Assembly: GCF_029892785.1 (NCBI RefSeq) | Contig: NZ_JARXXA010000003.1 | Span: 1-64,000 of the forward strand | Length of the DNA stretch: 64,000 bases | Direction of reading: 5' to 3' | DNA from: Parabacteroides sp. PH5-46 | Lineage (GTDB): Bacteria > Bacteroidota > Bacteroidia > Bacteroidales > Tannerellaceae | Part shown: positions 44,501 to 56,302 of the stretch, piece after piece | Position numbering within the stretch: position 1 is the first letter of the stretch | Layout of the letters: each line of letters opens with the position of its first letter | Made by a program: the position numbers and the translations under genes | Notes under the pieces: model-generated | Seen by the model: the letters and a program-made list of their open reading frames with translations, nothing else | Told to the model about the DNA's origin: nothing | Databases searched by the model: none

Positions 44501-46132
44501 TTATTTTTCTTTAAGGAAAGGATATTTATAGTCTGTTGGCGGAACCAATGCTTCCTTGATGGTGCGTGCATTTGTCCAGCGAATCAGGTTCAATGGGCCT
44601 CCGGCCTTGTCATTGGTACCCGAAGCTCTTGAACCGCCAAACGGTTGCTGAGCAATTACTGCACCTGTCGGCTTGTCATTGATATAGAAATTACCGGCAG
44701 AATAACGTAGCTTATCCATGGCTGTTTGTATGGCGTAACGATCTCTGGCAAAGATAGAACCGGTCAGTCCATAAGGAGATGTACGGTCGCAGATTTCCAG
44801 TGTTTCTTCAAATTTCTCGTCATCGTACACATAGATAGTGATTACCGGGCCGAAGATTTCTTCCGTCATCGACTTGAACTGTGGATTAGTTGTTTGTATC
44901 ACAGTTGGTTCAACGAAGTATCCTACCGATTTATCTCCTTTTCCGCCAAAGATAACTTCGGCATCAGAGGCTTCTTTTGCATGGTTGATATAGCTCATGA
45001 TATTGTCGAAAGAAGCTTCATCAATAACGGCATTAAAGAAGTTGGTGAAGTCTGTCGGATCACCCATTTTTATATCTTTCAGCATTTCGCCAACCTGCTC
45101 TTTAATCTCTTTCCACAAGGATTTAGGGATATAAGCACGAGAGCCGGCCGAACATTTCTGTCCCTGATATTCAAAGGCGCCTCTTACGATAGCTGTAGCT
45201 ACTTCGAGGGTAGGAGATGAAGGATGAACGAAGATGAAGTTCTTACCACCTGTTTCGCCTACGATTTTAGGATATGACTTGTAGGTTTCCAGATTGTTAC
45301 CCATCTGGCGCCATAGTGTATTGAATGTAGCGGTAGATCCGGTGAAGTGGAAACCTGCCAGATCCGGGCTTGCAGTGATTACTTTACCAATAACGCTTCC
45401 CTGTCCGGGTATAAAGTTTACAACTCCATCGGGCAGTCCGGCTTCCTGGAATACTTTCATCAACAGGTAATTAGAGTGTATAGCGGTAGTAGATGGTTTC
45501 CATACGGCCACATTACCCATCATAGCCGGAGCCATATTCAGGTTGGCGGCAATTGATGTGAAATTAAAGGGACTGAGGGAAAATACGAATCCTTCCAACG
45601 CTCTGTACTCCATTCGGTTAATGATTCCTGTATCGGAATAAGGCTGGTCTTCGTATATCTGTCCGGCATAGAATGCACTGAATCGTAAAAAGTCTATCAA
45701 CTCGCAAGGAGCATCAATTTCTGCCTGATACGGGCTTTTGCTTTGTCCCAGCATAACCGATGCATTCAGCAAATAACGATATTTTGTGGCGAATAATTCG
45801 GCTACGCGCATCATCAGCGAAGCACGTTCTACCCAAGGCAATTCCGACCATTCTTTGTGCGCTTTCATAGCAGCGTCGATGGCCATTTGTACTTCTTTTT
45901 CTCCTGCTTTGTGATAAGTTGCCAGCACATGCTTGTGGTTATGCGGCATAACTACTTTACCGGTGTTTCCTGTTCTTACTTCTTTCCCTCCGATAATCAA
46001 AGGAATATCCCATTCCTCGGATGATAATTGTGTTAAAGCGTTTTTTAGTGATTTTTTTTCTTCTGAACCAGGTGCATACGCCTTTACCGGTTCGTTAATA
46101 GGTTTAGCGAATTTAAAAATAGCGTTGTTCAT
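44501..46132 (-). CDS. pruA: 1-pyrroline-5-carboxylate dehydrogenase
   Basis: NAD-dependent oxidation of glutamate semialdehyde/P5C to glutamate. Aldehyde dehydrogenase fold with catalytic glutamate in KIVGETGGKNFIFVHPSS, cysteine in GAFEYQGQKCSAGSRAYIP and TEEIFGPVITIYVYDD. 543 residues is usual for the stand-alone enzyme. Long upstream gap (770 bases) with hairpins and array 2. Confidence 0.95.
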   Translation of the reverse strand: MNNAIFKFAKPINEPVKAYAPGSEEKKSLKNALTQLSSEEWDIPLIIGGKEVRTGNTGKVVMPHNHKHVLATYHKAGEKEVQMAIDAAMKAHKEWSELPWVERASLMMRVAELFATKYRYLLNASVMLGQSKSPYQAEIDAPCELIDFLRFSAFYAGQIYEDQPYSDTGIINRMEYRALEGFVFSLSPFNFTSIAANLNMAPAMMGNVAVWKPSTTAIHSNYLLMKVFQEAGLPDGVVNFIPGQGSVIGKVITASPDLAGFHFTGSTATFNTLWRQMGNNLETYKSYPKIVGETGGKNFIFVHPSSPTLEVATAIVRGAFEYQGQKCSAGSRAYIPKSLWKEIKEQVGEMLKDIKMGDPTDFTNFFNAVIDEASFDNIMSYINHAKEASDAEVIFGGKGDKSVGYFVEPTVIQTTNPQFKSMTEEIFGPVITIYVYDDEKFEETLEICDRTSPYGLTGSIFARDRYAIQTAMDKLRYSAGNFYINDKPTGAVIAQQPFGGSRASGTNDKAGGPLNLIRWTNARTIKEALVPPTDYKYPFLKEK

Positions 46133-46469
46133 GATGCGTTATAGTTTAATGATTACATGTCTTAAAGACGCGTAAACTTAACGAAAAAATATTCAAACAG
46201 AAAGATTCTGGCCGTTAAATATCTTTTATTCCTATCTATTTGTGAAGAAAAAAAGAAGAGCATCCCCGGAAATGGAAATGCTCTATCACGACTGACATAT
46301 GTTATTAACTAAATAAAGAAGCAGTTTGTTAGTGTCTGAATTGTTAAATTATTATCGTAAAATTTTTCATTATCATTTTTCGTTAAATCGAATAAAGGTT
46401 AAAGACTTATCTCTGTCTTTATAACAAGAGTTGCTATAAATTGTTTTCTTTTTCTTGAAAAAAGTTGCT

Positions 46470-46575
46470 GGGTCACAACTGTGACCCACGTGGTTCACAG
46501 CCGTCGACCAGCTGGTTCACAGCTGTCGACCACGTAGGTCATGGCTGTCGACCACCTGATCGACAGTTGTAAACC
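46470..46575. repeat. Array 2: five 18-bp dyads at exact 22-bp period
   Basis: Units start at 46470, 46492, 46514, 46536 and 46558; the clearest is GGTTCACAGCTGTCGACC. Spacers are ACGT, AGCT, ACGT and ACCT, three of them palindromic. Flanks GTTGCTGG (46464) and CCAGCAAC (46574) make the block palindromic overall. Same architecture as array 1 at 7185. Confidence 0.88.
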
Positions 46576-46865
46576 AGCAACTATTTCGTATAAAAGCAAA
46601 AAAGAAGAGCCGTTATACTTCACAGTAAAACGGCTCTTATAGTAACTACATAATAATTATGAACAAAAGGGTTTAGCTCCCTAAACCTGTCTTTGCCTAT
46701 AATACCTATCGTATCTATACTAAAAAACGAAAGTGTATAGCCTCTTTGTACTATATTAGACGAAAGAAAATATAAAACGTTTAACGTGAAAGAGAACTTA
46801 TTTGCAATGTTACTTGTTACCTTGTTTTAAAGGGATTTTTTATTGTTATATTGTAAAAAGAAATA

Positions 46866-46873
46866 TATTTTTG
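46866..46873 (+). promoter_or_regulatory. -7 box of the M48 protease gene
   Basis: TATTTTTG, 28 bases before the ATG at 46902. Confidence 0.5.
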
Positions 46874-46901
46874 CATATTAATTTTAACGTTGCAGGAAAA
46901 C

Positions 46902-47696
46902 ATGAAAAAGTTAGTTGGTTTATTTATTGTATCCTTATTGATTTTAAGCAGTTGCGGAAGTGTTCCGTTGACAGGGAGAAAGCAAATGCTGCTAGTGTCG
47001 GACCAGGAGGTACTGACCAGTAGCCTAACCCAGTATGGCTCATTTATGAAAGAAGCTAAAGTATCTACTAACCAAACACAGGTGGCTCAGATTGTACGTG
47101 TAGGTAAAAAGATTGCTGCAGCTACGGAAGCTTACCTGAAAGCCAGTGGTTTAGAGTCTGAAATTCAGAATTTTTCGTGGGAGTTTAACTTGGTACAGAG
47201 CAAAGATGTGAATGCTTTCTGTATGCCGGGTGGTAAGATCGTCTTCTACGAAGGTATCATGCCTTATTTCTCTTCTGATGCGGAAGTAGCTGCTGTAATG
47301 GGGCATGAAGTGGCGCATGCTGTAGCCAAGCATTCTAACGAGCGCATGAGTACACAGTTGATGTCGGAATATGGTGCAGCTATTTTAGGACAGGCTGTAA
47401 GTGGTAAATCGGCTGCTGTTCAAACACTTGCCAGTACTGTTTATGGTTTAGGCTCTCAGTATGGTGTGATGTTGCCTTATTCTCGGAAACATGAATATGA
47501 AGCGGATCACATGGGGCTGATTTTTATGGCGATAGCCGGTTATAACCCGGAAGCTGCCGTTACTTTCTGGACAAAGATGGCACAAGGCGGAACAGCTTCT
47601 GTTCCTGAGATTATGAGTACGCACCCAAGCGATGCTAACCGTATTGCCGAGTTGCAAAAATACTTACCGGATGCTTTAAGATATTACAAGAAATAA
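46902..47696 (+). CDS. M48-family metalloprotease lipoprotein (LoiP/YggG-like)
   Basis: 264 residues with a lipoprotein signal peptide (MKKLVGLFIVSLLILSSC, lipid Cys18) and a single peptidase M48 domain. The zinc motif HEVAH lies near residue 136 in VMGHEVAHAVAKHS and the third ligand in SRKHEYEADHMGL. Probably a periplasmic quality-control protease anchored in a membrane. The TTG at 46890 could extend it by four codons but ATG with its promoter spacing is better. Convergent with the MutS-like gene. Confidence 0.92.
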   Translation: MKKLVGLFIVSLLILSSCGSVPLTGRKQMLLVSDQEVLTSSLTQYGSFMKEAKVSTNQTQVAQIVRVGKKIAAATEAYLKASGLESEIQNFSWEFNLVQSKDVNAFCMPGGKIVFYEGIMPYFSSDAEVAAVMGHEVAHAVAKHSNERMSTQLMSEYGAAILGQAVSGKSAAVQTLASTVYGLGSQYGVMLPYSRKHEYEADHMGLIFMAIAGYNPEAAVTFWTKMAQGGTASVPEIMSTHPSDANRIAELQKYLPDALRYYKK

Positions 47697-47708
47697 GCTA
47701 GTAATATC

Positions 47709-49502
47709 TTAAATCGTGATTCCCATTTTTTTCATCAGGAAGCTGGCGTTCATGTTCTGGGCAACTCCTTCGCGTAATAGGTAGGAGAATGTTAGTTCAT
47801 TATTGGTTATGTCGGCTTCAAAACGATAGTTTTTGATCTGATTTGGGAATTCCTCTTCCAGTGTGCCGAGTGCCAGGTCATGCGTGGCAATGATTCCACA
47901 TGTATTGTAGGTAATCAGTTGCTTCATCAGTGCAAAGGAACCTTTCTGTTTGTCTACGGAATTGGTTCCTTTTAATATTTCATCCAGGATGATAAATAAC
48001 TCTTCGCCTTCTTTCAAGCGGTCGATAATCATTTTCAGCCGCTTCAGCTCTGCAAAGAAATACGACTCGTTGCTGACCAGCGAATCGGATGTTCGCAAGC
48101 TGGTTACCAGCTGGGCGGGGTAAACAGATAGCTTTTCTGCGCAAACCGGAGCACCTATACAAGCCAGCAGGAAGTTGATGCCAATGGTGCGCAAATAGGT
48201 ACTTTTGCCGGCCATATTGGCTCCTGTAATAATCAGGAACCAAGGGTTTTTCTCGATTGAAATATCGTTTTTTACGCATGCGTTGCGAGGTATCAAGGGA
48301 TGCCCCAGGGCTTTGCCTGACATCTCAAAATAGCTATCGGCTATTTCAGGGAACATATAGTCCGGGTGATTAAAATAAAAGCCAGACAAGGAGCATAATG
48401 CGTCAAAATTAGCCAAGGCGTCAAACCATTGATCGATGTGTTTGCCGTAGGTTTGGTTCCATTTTTCTATCGCGATAGCCGCACGTATATCTCTGAAGGT
48501 AAATATATTTAGTAAAACAGCTGTCAGGGTGCCCCGCTGATCCATGGTGCCGATATGAGAAGATAGCTTCTTTACGGCTTGTGAGGCAGCTATGTTGTCA
48601 CATATCAGCTTGTTGCTTAAGTCGGATAGTAATTCGGATTTATACGAGTCGCCTTCAATACTTTTCATCAGTCTGGCATAGGTGGCGAATATTTTCTCCA
48701 TCTTATTGACGGTATTATGTATCTCGTTTATTTTCTTTAGTTTGCTATAAGCAATCAGAAAGCTGAGAACAAACAAAATGCTGAATACCGTTGGATGAAT
48801 GAGATTGAAACCAAGCGCAATAATGGCAAGCAGCCAAAAACAGGGAATCAACCAGACAGAGGTTTTCCAGAACAAATTCTTGGAGAAATAGGCCGGCAGC
48901 TTGCTTAGGTCAGACAATAGCCTTGAGTCGTTTTTTTTGCCGGGCTGTAGCGTTCCGGTTACATAAAAATGTTGCCTTAAATGGGAGAGAGTAGACAGCT
49001 CTTTTACAGCCTCCTGGCGTTTTAATATGTCTGCCTTGTTTGTTAGCGGATTACTCAGCCAGTTAATCAGCAACTCTTTTCCGATATGGGTAACTGTTCT
49101 GTTTATCGACTGAAAGAATGAACGATTGCCGAATATATCCAGGTCTAGACTGAACGAATGTTCTCCGTCTATCTTTTCCGGCGCTCCGTCGAAAGCACTG
49201 AAATCATAGTTCAGTCCTTTTAGTTCATCTGAGCATAAACGGATTAAGGCCTCGGCATAGGTTTTCCGGTTTGATAAAAGCGAATGGTAGAACATCAACA
49301 CAGCAAAGGGAATGGCATAAAGCAGGAAGATACCTGCCAGTATTTTCCAGTCCATGTCTTTTAAAACCCAGATATTGATGATTGCTACAATTACGATAAG
49401 TAGCCGGATGGTACCGAATAAATGTATTTTTTTTTGTAAATTATCTACACGGCGTGTATAGGCCTCAATGGTATTTTGGTAATAATTATGAACTTTTTCC
49501 AT
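47709..49502 (-). CDS. Membrane-anchored MutS-like ATPase
   Basis: 597 residues with a C-terminal MutS ATPase domain: Walker A ITGANMAGKSTYLRTIG, FIILDEILKGTNSVDKQKG (Walker B/signature) and ATHDLALG. The mismatch-recognition domain of MutS is absent; instead hydrophobic pairs lie at about residues 28-70 and 212-252, predicting membrane anchoring. The domain between them has the MutS lever-like helices. Function unknown; mismatch repair is unlikely. A -7 box sits five bases from its start, divergent from the phospholipase gene. Confidence 0.88.
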   Translation of the reverse strand: MEKVHNYYQNTIEAYTRRVDNLQKKIHLFGTIRLLIVIVAIINIWVLKDMDWKILAGIFLLYAIPFAVLMFYHSLLSNRKTYAEALIRLCSDELKGLNYDFSAFDGAPEKIDGEHSFSLDLDIFGNRSFFQSINRTVTHIGKELLINWLSNPLTNKADILKRQEAVKELSTLSHLRQHFYVTGTLQPGKKNDSRLLSDLSKLPAYFSKNLFWKTSVWLIPCFWLLAIIALGFNLIHPTVFSILFVLSFLIAYSKLKKINEIHNTVNKMEKIFATYARLMKSIEGDSYKSELLSDLSNKLICDNIAASQAVKKLSSHIGTMDQRGTLTAVLLNIFTFRDIRAAIAIEKWNQTYGKHIDQWFDALANFDALCSLSGFYFNHPDYMFPEIADSYFEMSGKALGHPLIPRNACVKNDISIEKNPWFLIITGANMAGKSTYLRTIGINFLLACIGAPVCAEKLSVYPAQLVTSLRTSDSLVSNESYFFAELKRLKMIIDRLKEGEELFIILDEILKGTNSVDKQKGSFALMKQLITYNTCGIIATHDLALGTLEEEFPNQIKNYRFEADITNNELTFSYLLREGVAQNMNASFLMKKMGITI

Positions 49503-49507
49503 GCCTG

Positions 49508-49515
49508 CAAAGTTA
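49508..49515 (-). promoter_or_regulatory. -7 box abutting the MutS-like gene start
   Basis: The minus strand reads TAACTTTG with five bases to the ATG at 49502, implying a leaderless transcript if used. Confidence 0.5.
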
Positions 49516-49537
49516 TAAATAATACAAGTTTCTGTTC

Positions 49538-49545
49538 TATATTTG
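49538..49545 (+). promoter_or_regulatory. -7 box of the phospholipase gene
   Basis: TATATTTG, 23 bases before the ATG at 49569. Confidence 0.55.
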
Positions 49546-49568
49546 TGCTTTTAAATTTATATAGTATT

Positions 49569-50402
49569 ATGAAGACTCTATTTAATATTGCTGTTCTGCT
49601 ATTCATTAGTAATGCATTATACTCGCAGATTTTAGATATCCCTATCCCGGCTTACAACGGGGATAGTGTGAGGGCCGAATTGGAAGATGCGCCTTATTTT
49701 ACCATGTTTAAGGATAATTATTTTATAGGGGGTACTACGCTGGGACACAAGCCTACAGCTACTAATTCAGATGTGAAATTTCAGGTAAGTGTGATGCAGC
49801 GTATTACTAAAAGTGTCCTTCCTTTTGATACGTATTTATTTCTTCAATATAGCCAGAAGACCTTCTGGAATGTTTTCGAAAACTCCCTTCCCATTCGTGA
49901 ATTAAACTTTAATCCGGGACTCGGACTGGGGCATTTAATCATCTACAAGAACAGGTATATCGGGAAAGGTTATTTAATGCTGGAGCACGAATCAAACGGG
50001 AAAGACAGTCTGGATTCGCGTAGCTGGAATAAGGTATCACTGGCCGTTTCTTTATTGCTGAATGACAATTTTGATGTGCAGTTTAAAGGCTGGATTCCGA
50101 TTATAGACAGCCGGCGGAACAAGGATATCTTAAGATATAACGGACTGTTTCAGTTTGGCGGTAACTTCAGGACAAACAACAGACGTTTTCAGATAGGCTT
50201 GCTTTTAACCAAGCGGAAAACTTGGCGGATGAACTTCAATACACAACTGGAATTCAGCTATAAGATCAACCGGAATGAGAATCAATTCCTTTTCCTTCAG
50301 TTTTATAACGGGTATGGAGAGAACTTGCTGGAGTATAAAGTACATCAGAGCAAGATACGTTTAGGTTTTGTAATAAAACCAAGGGATTTCAGTATTTACT
50401 GA
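49569..50402 (+). CDS. pldA: Outer-membrane phospholipase A (OMPLA family)
   Basis: 277 residues from the ATG at 49569 (MKTLFNIAVLLFISNALYSQ signal peptide). The catalytic motif HESNG (His-x-Ser-Asn-Gly) occurs in MLEHESNGKDSLDSRSWN together with the second Asn, as in E. coli OMPLA. The remaining sequence alternates as a 12-strand barrel would, ending in an aromatic residue near the C terminus (FSIY). It probably hydrolyses misplaced phospholipids in the outer leaflet of the outer membrane. Convergent with the galactosidase gene. Confidence 0.88.
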   Translation: MKTLFNIAVLLFISNALYSQILDIPIPAYNGDSVRAELEDAPYFTMFKDNYFIGGTTLGHKPTATNSDVKFQVSVMQRITKSVLPFDTYLFLQYSQKTFWNVFENSLPIRELNFNPGLGLGHLIIYKNRYIGKGYLMLEHESNGKDSLDSRSWNKVSLAVSLLLNDNFDVQFKGWIPIIDSRRNKDILRYNGLFQFGGNFRTNNRRFQIGLLLTKRKTWRMNFNTQLEFSYKINRNENQFLFLQFYNGYGENLLEYKVHQSKIRLGFVIKPRDFSIY

Positions 50403-50422
50403 AACCCCTTCGCTTGTGTTCG

Positions 50423-53812
<3,390 letters not shown>

Positions 53813-53844
53813 TCAGATTTAATTGGAGTTGGCGAAAATATAAA

Positions 53845-53876
53845 AAAAACGGGAATCTAAATAGAGACCCGTTTTT
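53845..53876 (-). terminator. Terminator of the DUF3332 gene
   Basis: AAAAACGGG (53845-53853) pairs with CCCGTTTTT (53868-53876); T runs flank both sides. It lies 22 bases beyond the stop at 53898. Confidence 0.75.
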
Positions 53877-53897
53877 ACTATTGATTTTTTTTTGCAA

Positions 53898-54452
53898 TTA
53901 ACGTGCAGCGAAGAAAGAGAAGCTGCTCATAGCTTGTTGATAAGCAAGTACGCCGGCTTCGTTCAATGTCACGTTCATTTCCTGTCCGTCAGGAAGATAC
54001 ATAACAACTTCGTCATTTTCAGTGAAAGACAGCAGTTTGTAGCTTTCGCCATCAGCTTCTACGCTCCATGTTTTTTCTGCTTTGTCAAAGTTCAAGTCAA
54101 CCACTTTGTTTTCACCTTCTTTCTGAATGCTGTAACCATCTTCTCTTGTTTCTACTGTGTAGATACCGTCTTTAGCTTCGATTGTTTTGATAGTACCTGC
54201 ATCTGCTACTGGATTGTTTCCTGTCCAGAATTCGATAGAGTTTATCACAAGAATATCAGCTAAAATAGAGATTCCATAAACAGGAACAATGTGGAATGCA
54301 AGGAACACTAATTCGTTCACAAACTTGCTATCGATGCCTTTGTTCCAATCCAATAACTTATTGGTTAATTTGAATGAACCAATACATGAAGAAAATAAAA
54401 TGCTGCTCGCAAGAGTGAGAGCAACAACCAAAGTAAGACTTCTCTTTTTCAT
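53898..54452 (-). CDS. DUF3332 lipoprotein
   Basis: 184 residues; signal peptide with lipid Cys23 (ASSILFSSCIGSF). The NKLLDWNKGIDSKFVNELVFL segment is characteristic of DUF3332, and a hydrophobic helix follows (about 52-70: HIVPVYGISILADILVINS). The C-terminal half is a small beta domain with a VDLNFDKAEKTWSVEADG stretch. Function unknown. Single gene with its own terminator. Confidence 0.9.
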   Translation of the reverse strand: MKKRSLTLVVALTLASSILFSSCIGSFKLTNKLLDWNKGIDSKFVNELVFLAFHIVPVYGISILADILVINSIEFWTGNNPVADAGTIKTIEAKDGIYTVETREDGYSIQKEGENKVVDLNFDKAEKTWSVEADGESYKLLSFTENDEVVMYLPDGQEMNVTLNEAGVLAYQQAMSSFSFFAAR

Positions 54453-54647
54453 AATAAATTAATAAAATTAATAAATTAGTAGTATTAATAACATGGGGCG
54501 AAGGTAATATTTTTAACCTATCCAGCAAAACTTTTAGTTATAGATTAAAAGGGAAATCTTTCAATTGGGAGTTTTAATCGCTTAAAAAACAACTTTATGC
54601 TATAAATATTCCTGAATGCTAAAAAACAGTATTACAGCTTCCACTCC

Positions 54648-54677
54648 TTGCCGGATGCCTATAAATCCGTAACTTTG
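54648..54677 (+). promoter_or_regulatory. Complete Bacteroidota promoter of cutC
   Basis: -33 element TTG at 54648-54650, 19-base spacer, -7 box TAACTTTG at 54670-54677; the cutC ATG is 27 bases further on. Confidence 0.65.
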
Positions 54678-54703
54678 TGGGCGAATTCAGAGAATGTATT
54701 TTT

Positions 54704-55447
54704 ATGAAAGCAAATCGGATTATTGAAATATGTGCCAATTCGGCACAAAGCTGTGTAGAGGCTGAAGCGGGTGGCGCTAAGCGGGTTGAACTTTGTGCTG
54801 CTATTCCGGAAGGAGGCACTACCCCCAGCTATGGAGAAATAAAAACAGCGCAGGAGCTTACTTCTGCTCTTGATATACATGTGATTATTCGTCCCCGGGG
54901 GGGAGATTTCCTGTACACGCCGGCAGAGGTGCAATCGATGCTGTATGATATAGAGATGGCCAAACAATTAAAGGTACAGGGAGTGGTCTTCGGTTGCCTG
55001 ACGAAAGAGGGTGATATCGACTTGCCTCTGTTATACAAACTGATAGAAGCTGCCAAACCTTTGTCTGTCACCTTCCATCGTGCCTTTGATGTGTGCCGCG
55101 ATCCCTTTGTAGCTTTGGAACAACTTATAGAGGCAGGATGTAATCGTATCCTGACGTCCGGGCAACAACCGGATGCCGTAAAGGGCATTCCGTTGATAGC
55201 CAAACTGGTTAAACAAGCTGCCGGACGCATCATTATCATGCCGGGCTGTGGCGTTCGTGAGAACAATATCGCGCAAATAGAAGCCGAAACCGGAGCGACA
55301 GAGTTTCACACCTCCGCCCGTAGCATCCTTCATAGCCGGATGGAATACCGCAACGAAAACGTCCCGATGGGCAGCAGTGTCGTAACCTCCGAGTTTGAAA
55401 CCGTACAAACCGACCGCCAAAAGGTAGCCGCCTACTTGAATTTATAA
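54704..55447 (+). CDS. cutC: CutC family protein
   Basis: TIM-barrel protein, 247 residues from ATG 54704 (MKANRIIEICANSAQSC). The family segments GGAKRVELCAAIPEGGTTPS, VIIRPRGGDFLYT, VTFHRAFDVC and RILTSGQQPDA are all present. Originally linked to copper tolerance; its true activity is not firmly established. Stand-alone gene with a good promoter; followed by the long intergenic region with repeat R2. Confidence 0.94.
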   Translation: MKANRIIEICANSAQSCVEAEAGGAKRVELCAAIPEGGTTPSYGEIKTAQELTSALDIHVIIRPRGGDFLYTPAEVQSMLYDIEMAKQLKVQGVVFGCLTKEGDIDLPLLYKLIEAAKPLSVTFHRAFDVCRDPFVALEQLIEAGCNRILTSGQQPDAVKGIPLIAKLVKQAAGRIIIMPGCGVRENNIAQIEAETGATEFHTSARSILHSRMEYRNENVPMGSSVVTSEFETVQTDRQKVAAYLNL

Positions 55448-55610
55448 GCTGACGAAGTATTAAAATCATACTAAAGGTGCTTGTTTTGTGTTATTATTTA
55501 AGTTAATTCGTGTTTTTTGTAACTCGTGCTTTGGGTGAATCAGATAATATTTTTGGTTTATATTGAAACTAAATGTTAAACTACTAGTCTGTTTATAATA
55601 TTTTTCTCCT

Positions 55611-55995
55611 GTTTCCTTGAAAAATGAGCGTATTTATTTGGATGATTTACCATTATTGTTTGGATGATTTACCGTTTTTATCCAAATAAATGAGTGTTTT
55701 CATCCAAATAAAGTTGCCAAATACAGGAAAAAAGCTTCTTGAAAAGCCGTTTTTAGCTCAAAATCTCCAAAAAATCCAGATAAAATGGACTTGACAGAAA
55801 GAAAGGATTTGAATGAAGAATGTGGAATGATGAGTGAAGAATCTTTTTACAATGTTTCTAATTTTTAATTTTTGACTATTTATTGCTTGCAAAGTGGTAA
55901 ACCTAAAGTGTCGATTTTAACTTTTCCTTTGCAAGTTGCTCCGATCTAGGGTCAAATAAGTGCGTATTTTGATAGTTGTTTTAGCAAATTGTCAA
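55611..55995. repeat. Dispersed intergenic repeat, copy R2 (about 385 bp)
   Basis: Counterpart of 32361-32745. In this copy TTTATTTGGATGA (55633-55645) is the exact complement of 55700-55712, with a second TTTGGATGATTTACC in between, and CTTGCAAAG/CTTTGCAAG form the second inverted pair near 55886 and 55926. Confidence 0.8.
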
Positions 55996-56068
55996 TTCGC
56001 CTCCCAAATAGCAATATGATATTTCGTCTATTTCGTATAAAATATAAACAGATACATAGAATATTTAC

Positions 56069-56076
56069 TATTTTTG
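56069..56076 (+). promoter_or_regulatory. -7 box of the pspC-uvrB operon
   Basis: TATTTTTG, 25 bases before the ATG at 56102. Confidence 0.5.
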
Positions 56077-56101
56077 TATTTGTACTTAAAGGATGAATTT
56101 T

Positions 56102-56299
56102 ATGGATACAAAGAAGAGATTGACCCGGTCGGGTAAAGGTATGATAGGCGGTGTGTGTGAGGGGATTGCCAATTATTTGGAGTTAGACCCTACCTTGGTG
56201 CGTGTAGCGTATATCTTGTTGTCGGTACTTACTATTTTTTCGGGTGTATTAATCTATCTGCTTCTCTGGATTGTGATGCCGAAGGAGGGGACTGTATAA
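56102..56299 (+). CDS. PspC-domain membrane protein
   Basis: 65-residue PspC domain: TRSGKGMIGGVCEGIANYL, LDPTLVRVAYI and a membrane helix ILLSVLTIFSGVLIYLLLW. I prefer the ATG at 56102 over 56093 because AAAGGA (56087-56092) is well spaced from it. Bacteroidota often carry such minimal PspC proteins in the envelope; the role is unclear. It is followed three bases later by uvrB. Confidence 0.88.
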   Translation: MDTKKRLTRSGKGMIGGVCEGIANYLELDPTLVRVAYILLSVLTIFSGVLIYLLLWIVMPKEGTV

Positions 56300-56302
56300 G
56301 GA

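Larger units (their letters stand above)
46133..46901. other. Hairpin-rich intergenic region
   Basis: 770 bases between divergent pruA and the M48 gene. It contains a short hairpin at 46257-46284 (AGAGCAT/ATGCTCT), array 2 at 46470-46575, a 14-bp hairpin at about 46605-46639 (AAGAGCCGTTATAC against GTAAAACGGCTCTT), another at 46668-46686 (GGTTTA/TAAACC) and the M48 promoter. No gene is supported. Confidence 0.6.
55448..56101. other. Long intergenic region holding dispersed repeat R2
   Basis: About 650 bases with no gene. The first 160 bases are AT-rich without clear signals; 55611-55995 is repeat R2; then the promoter of the pspC-uvrB operon follows. Confidence 0.6.
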
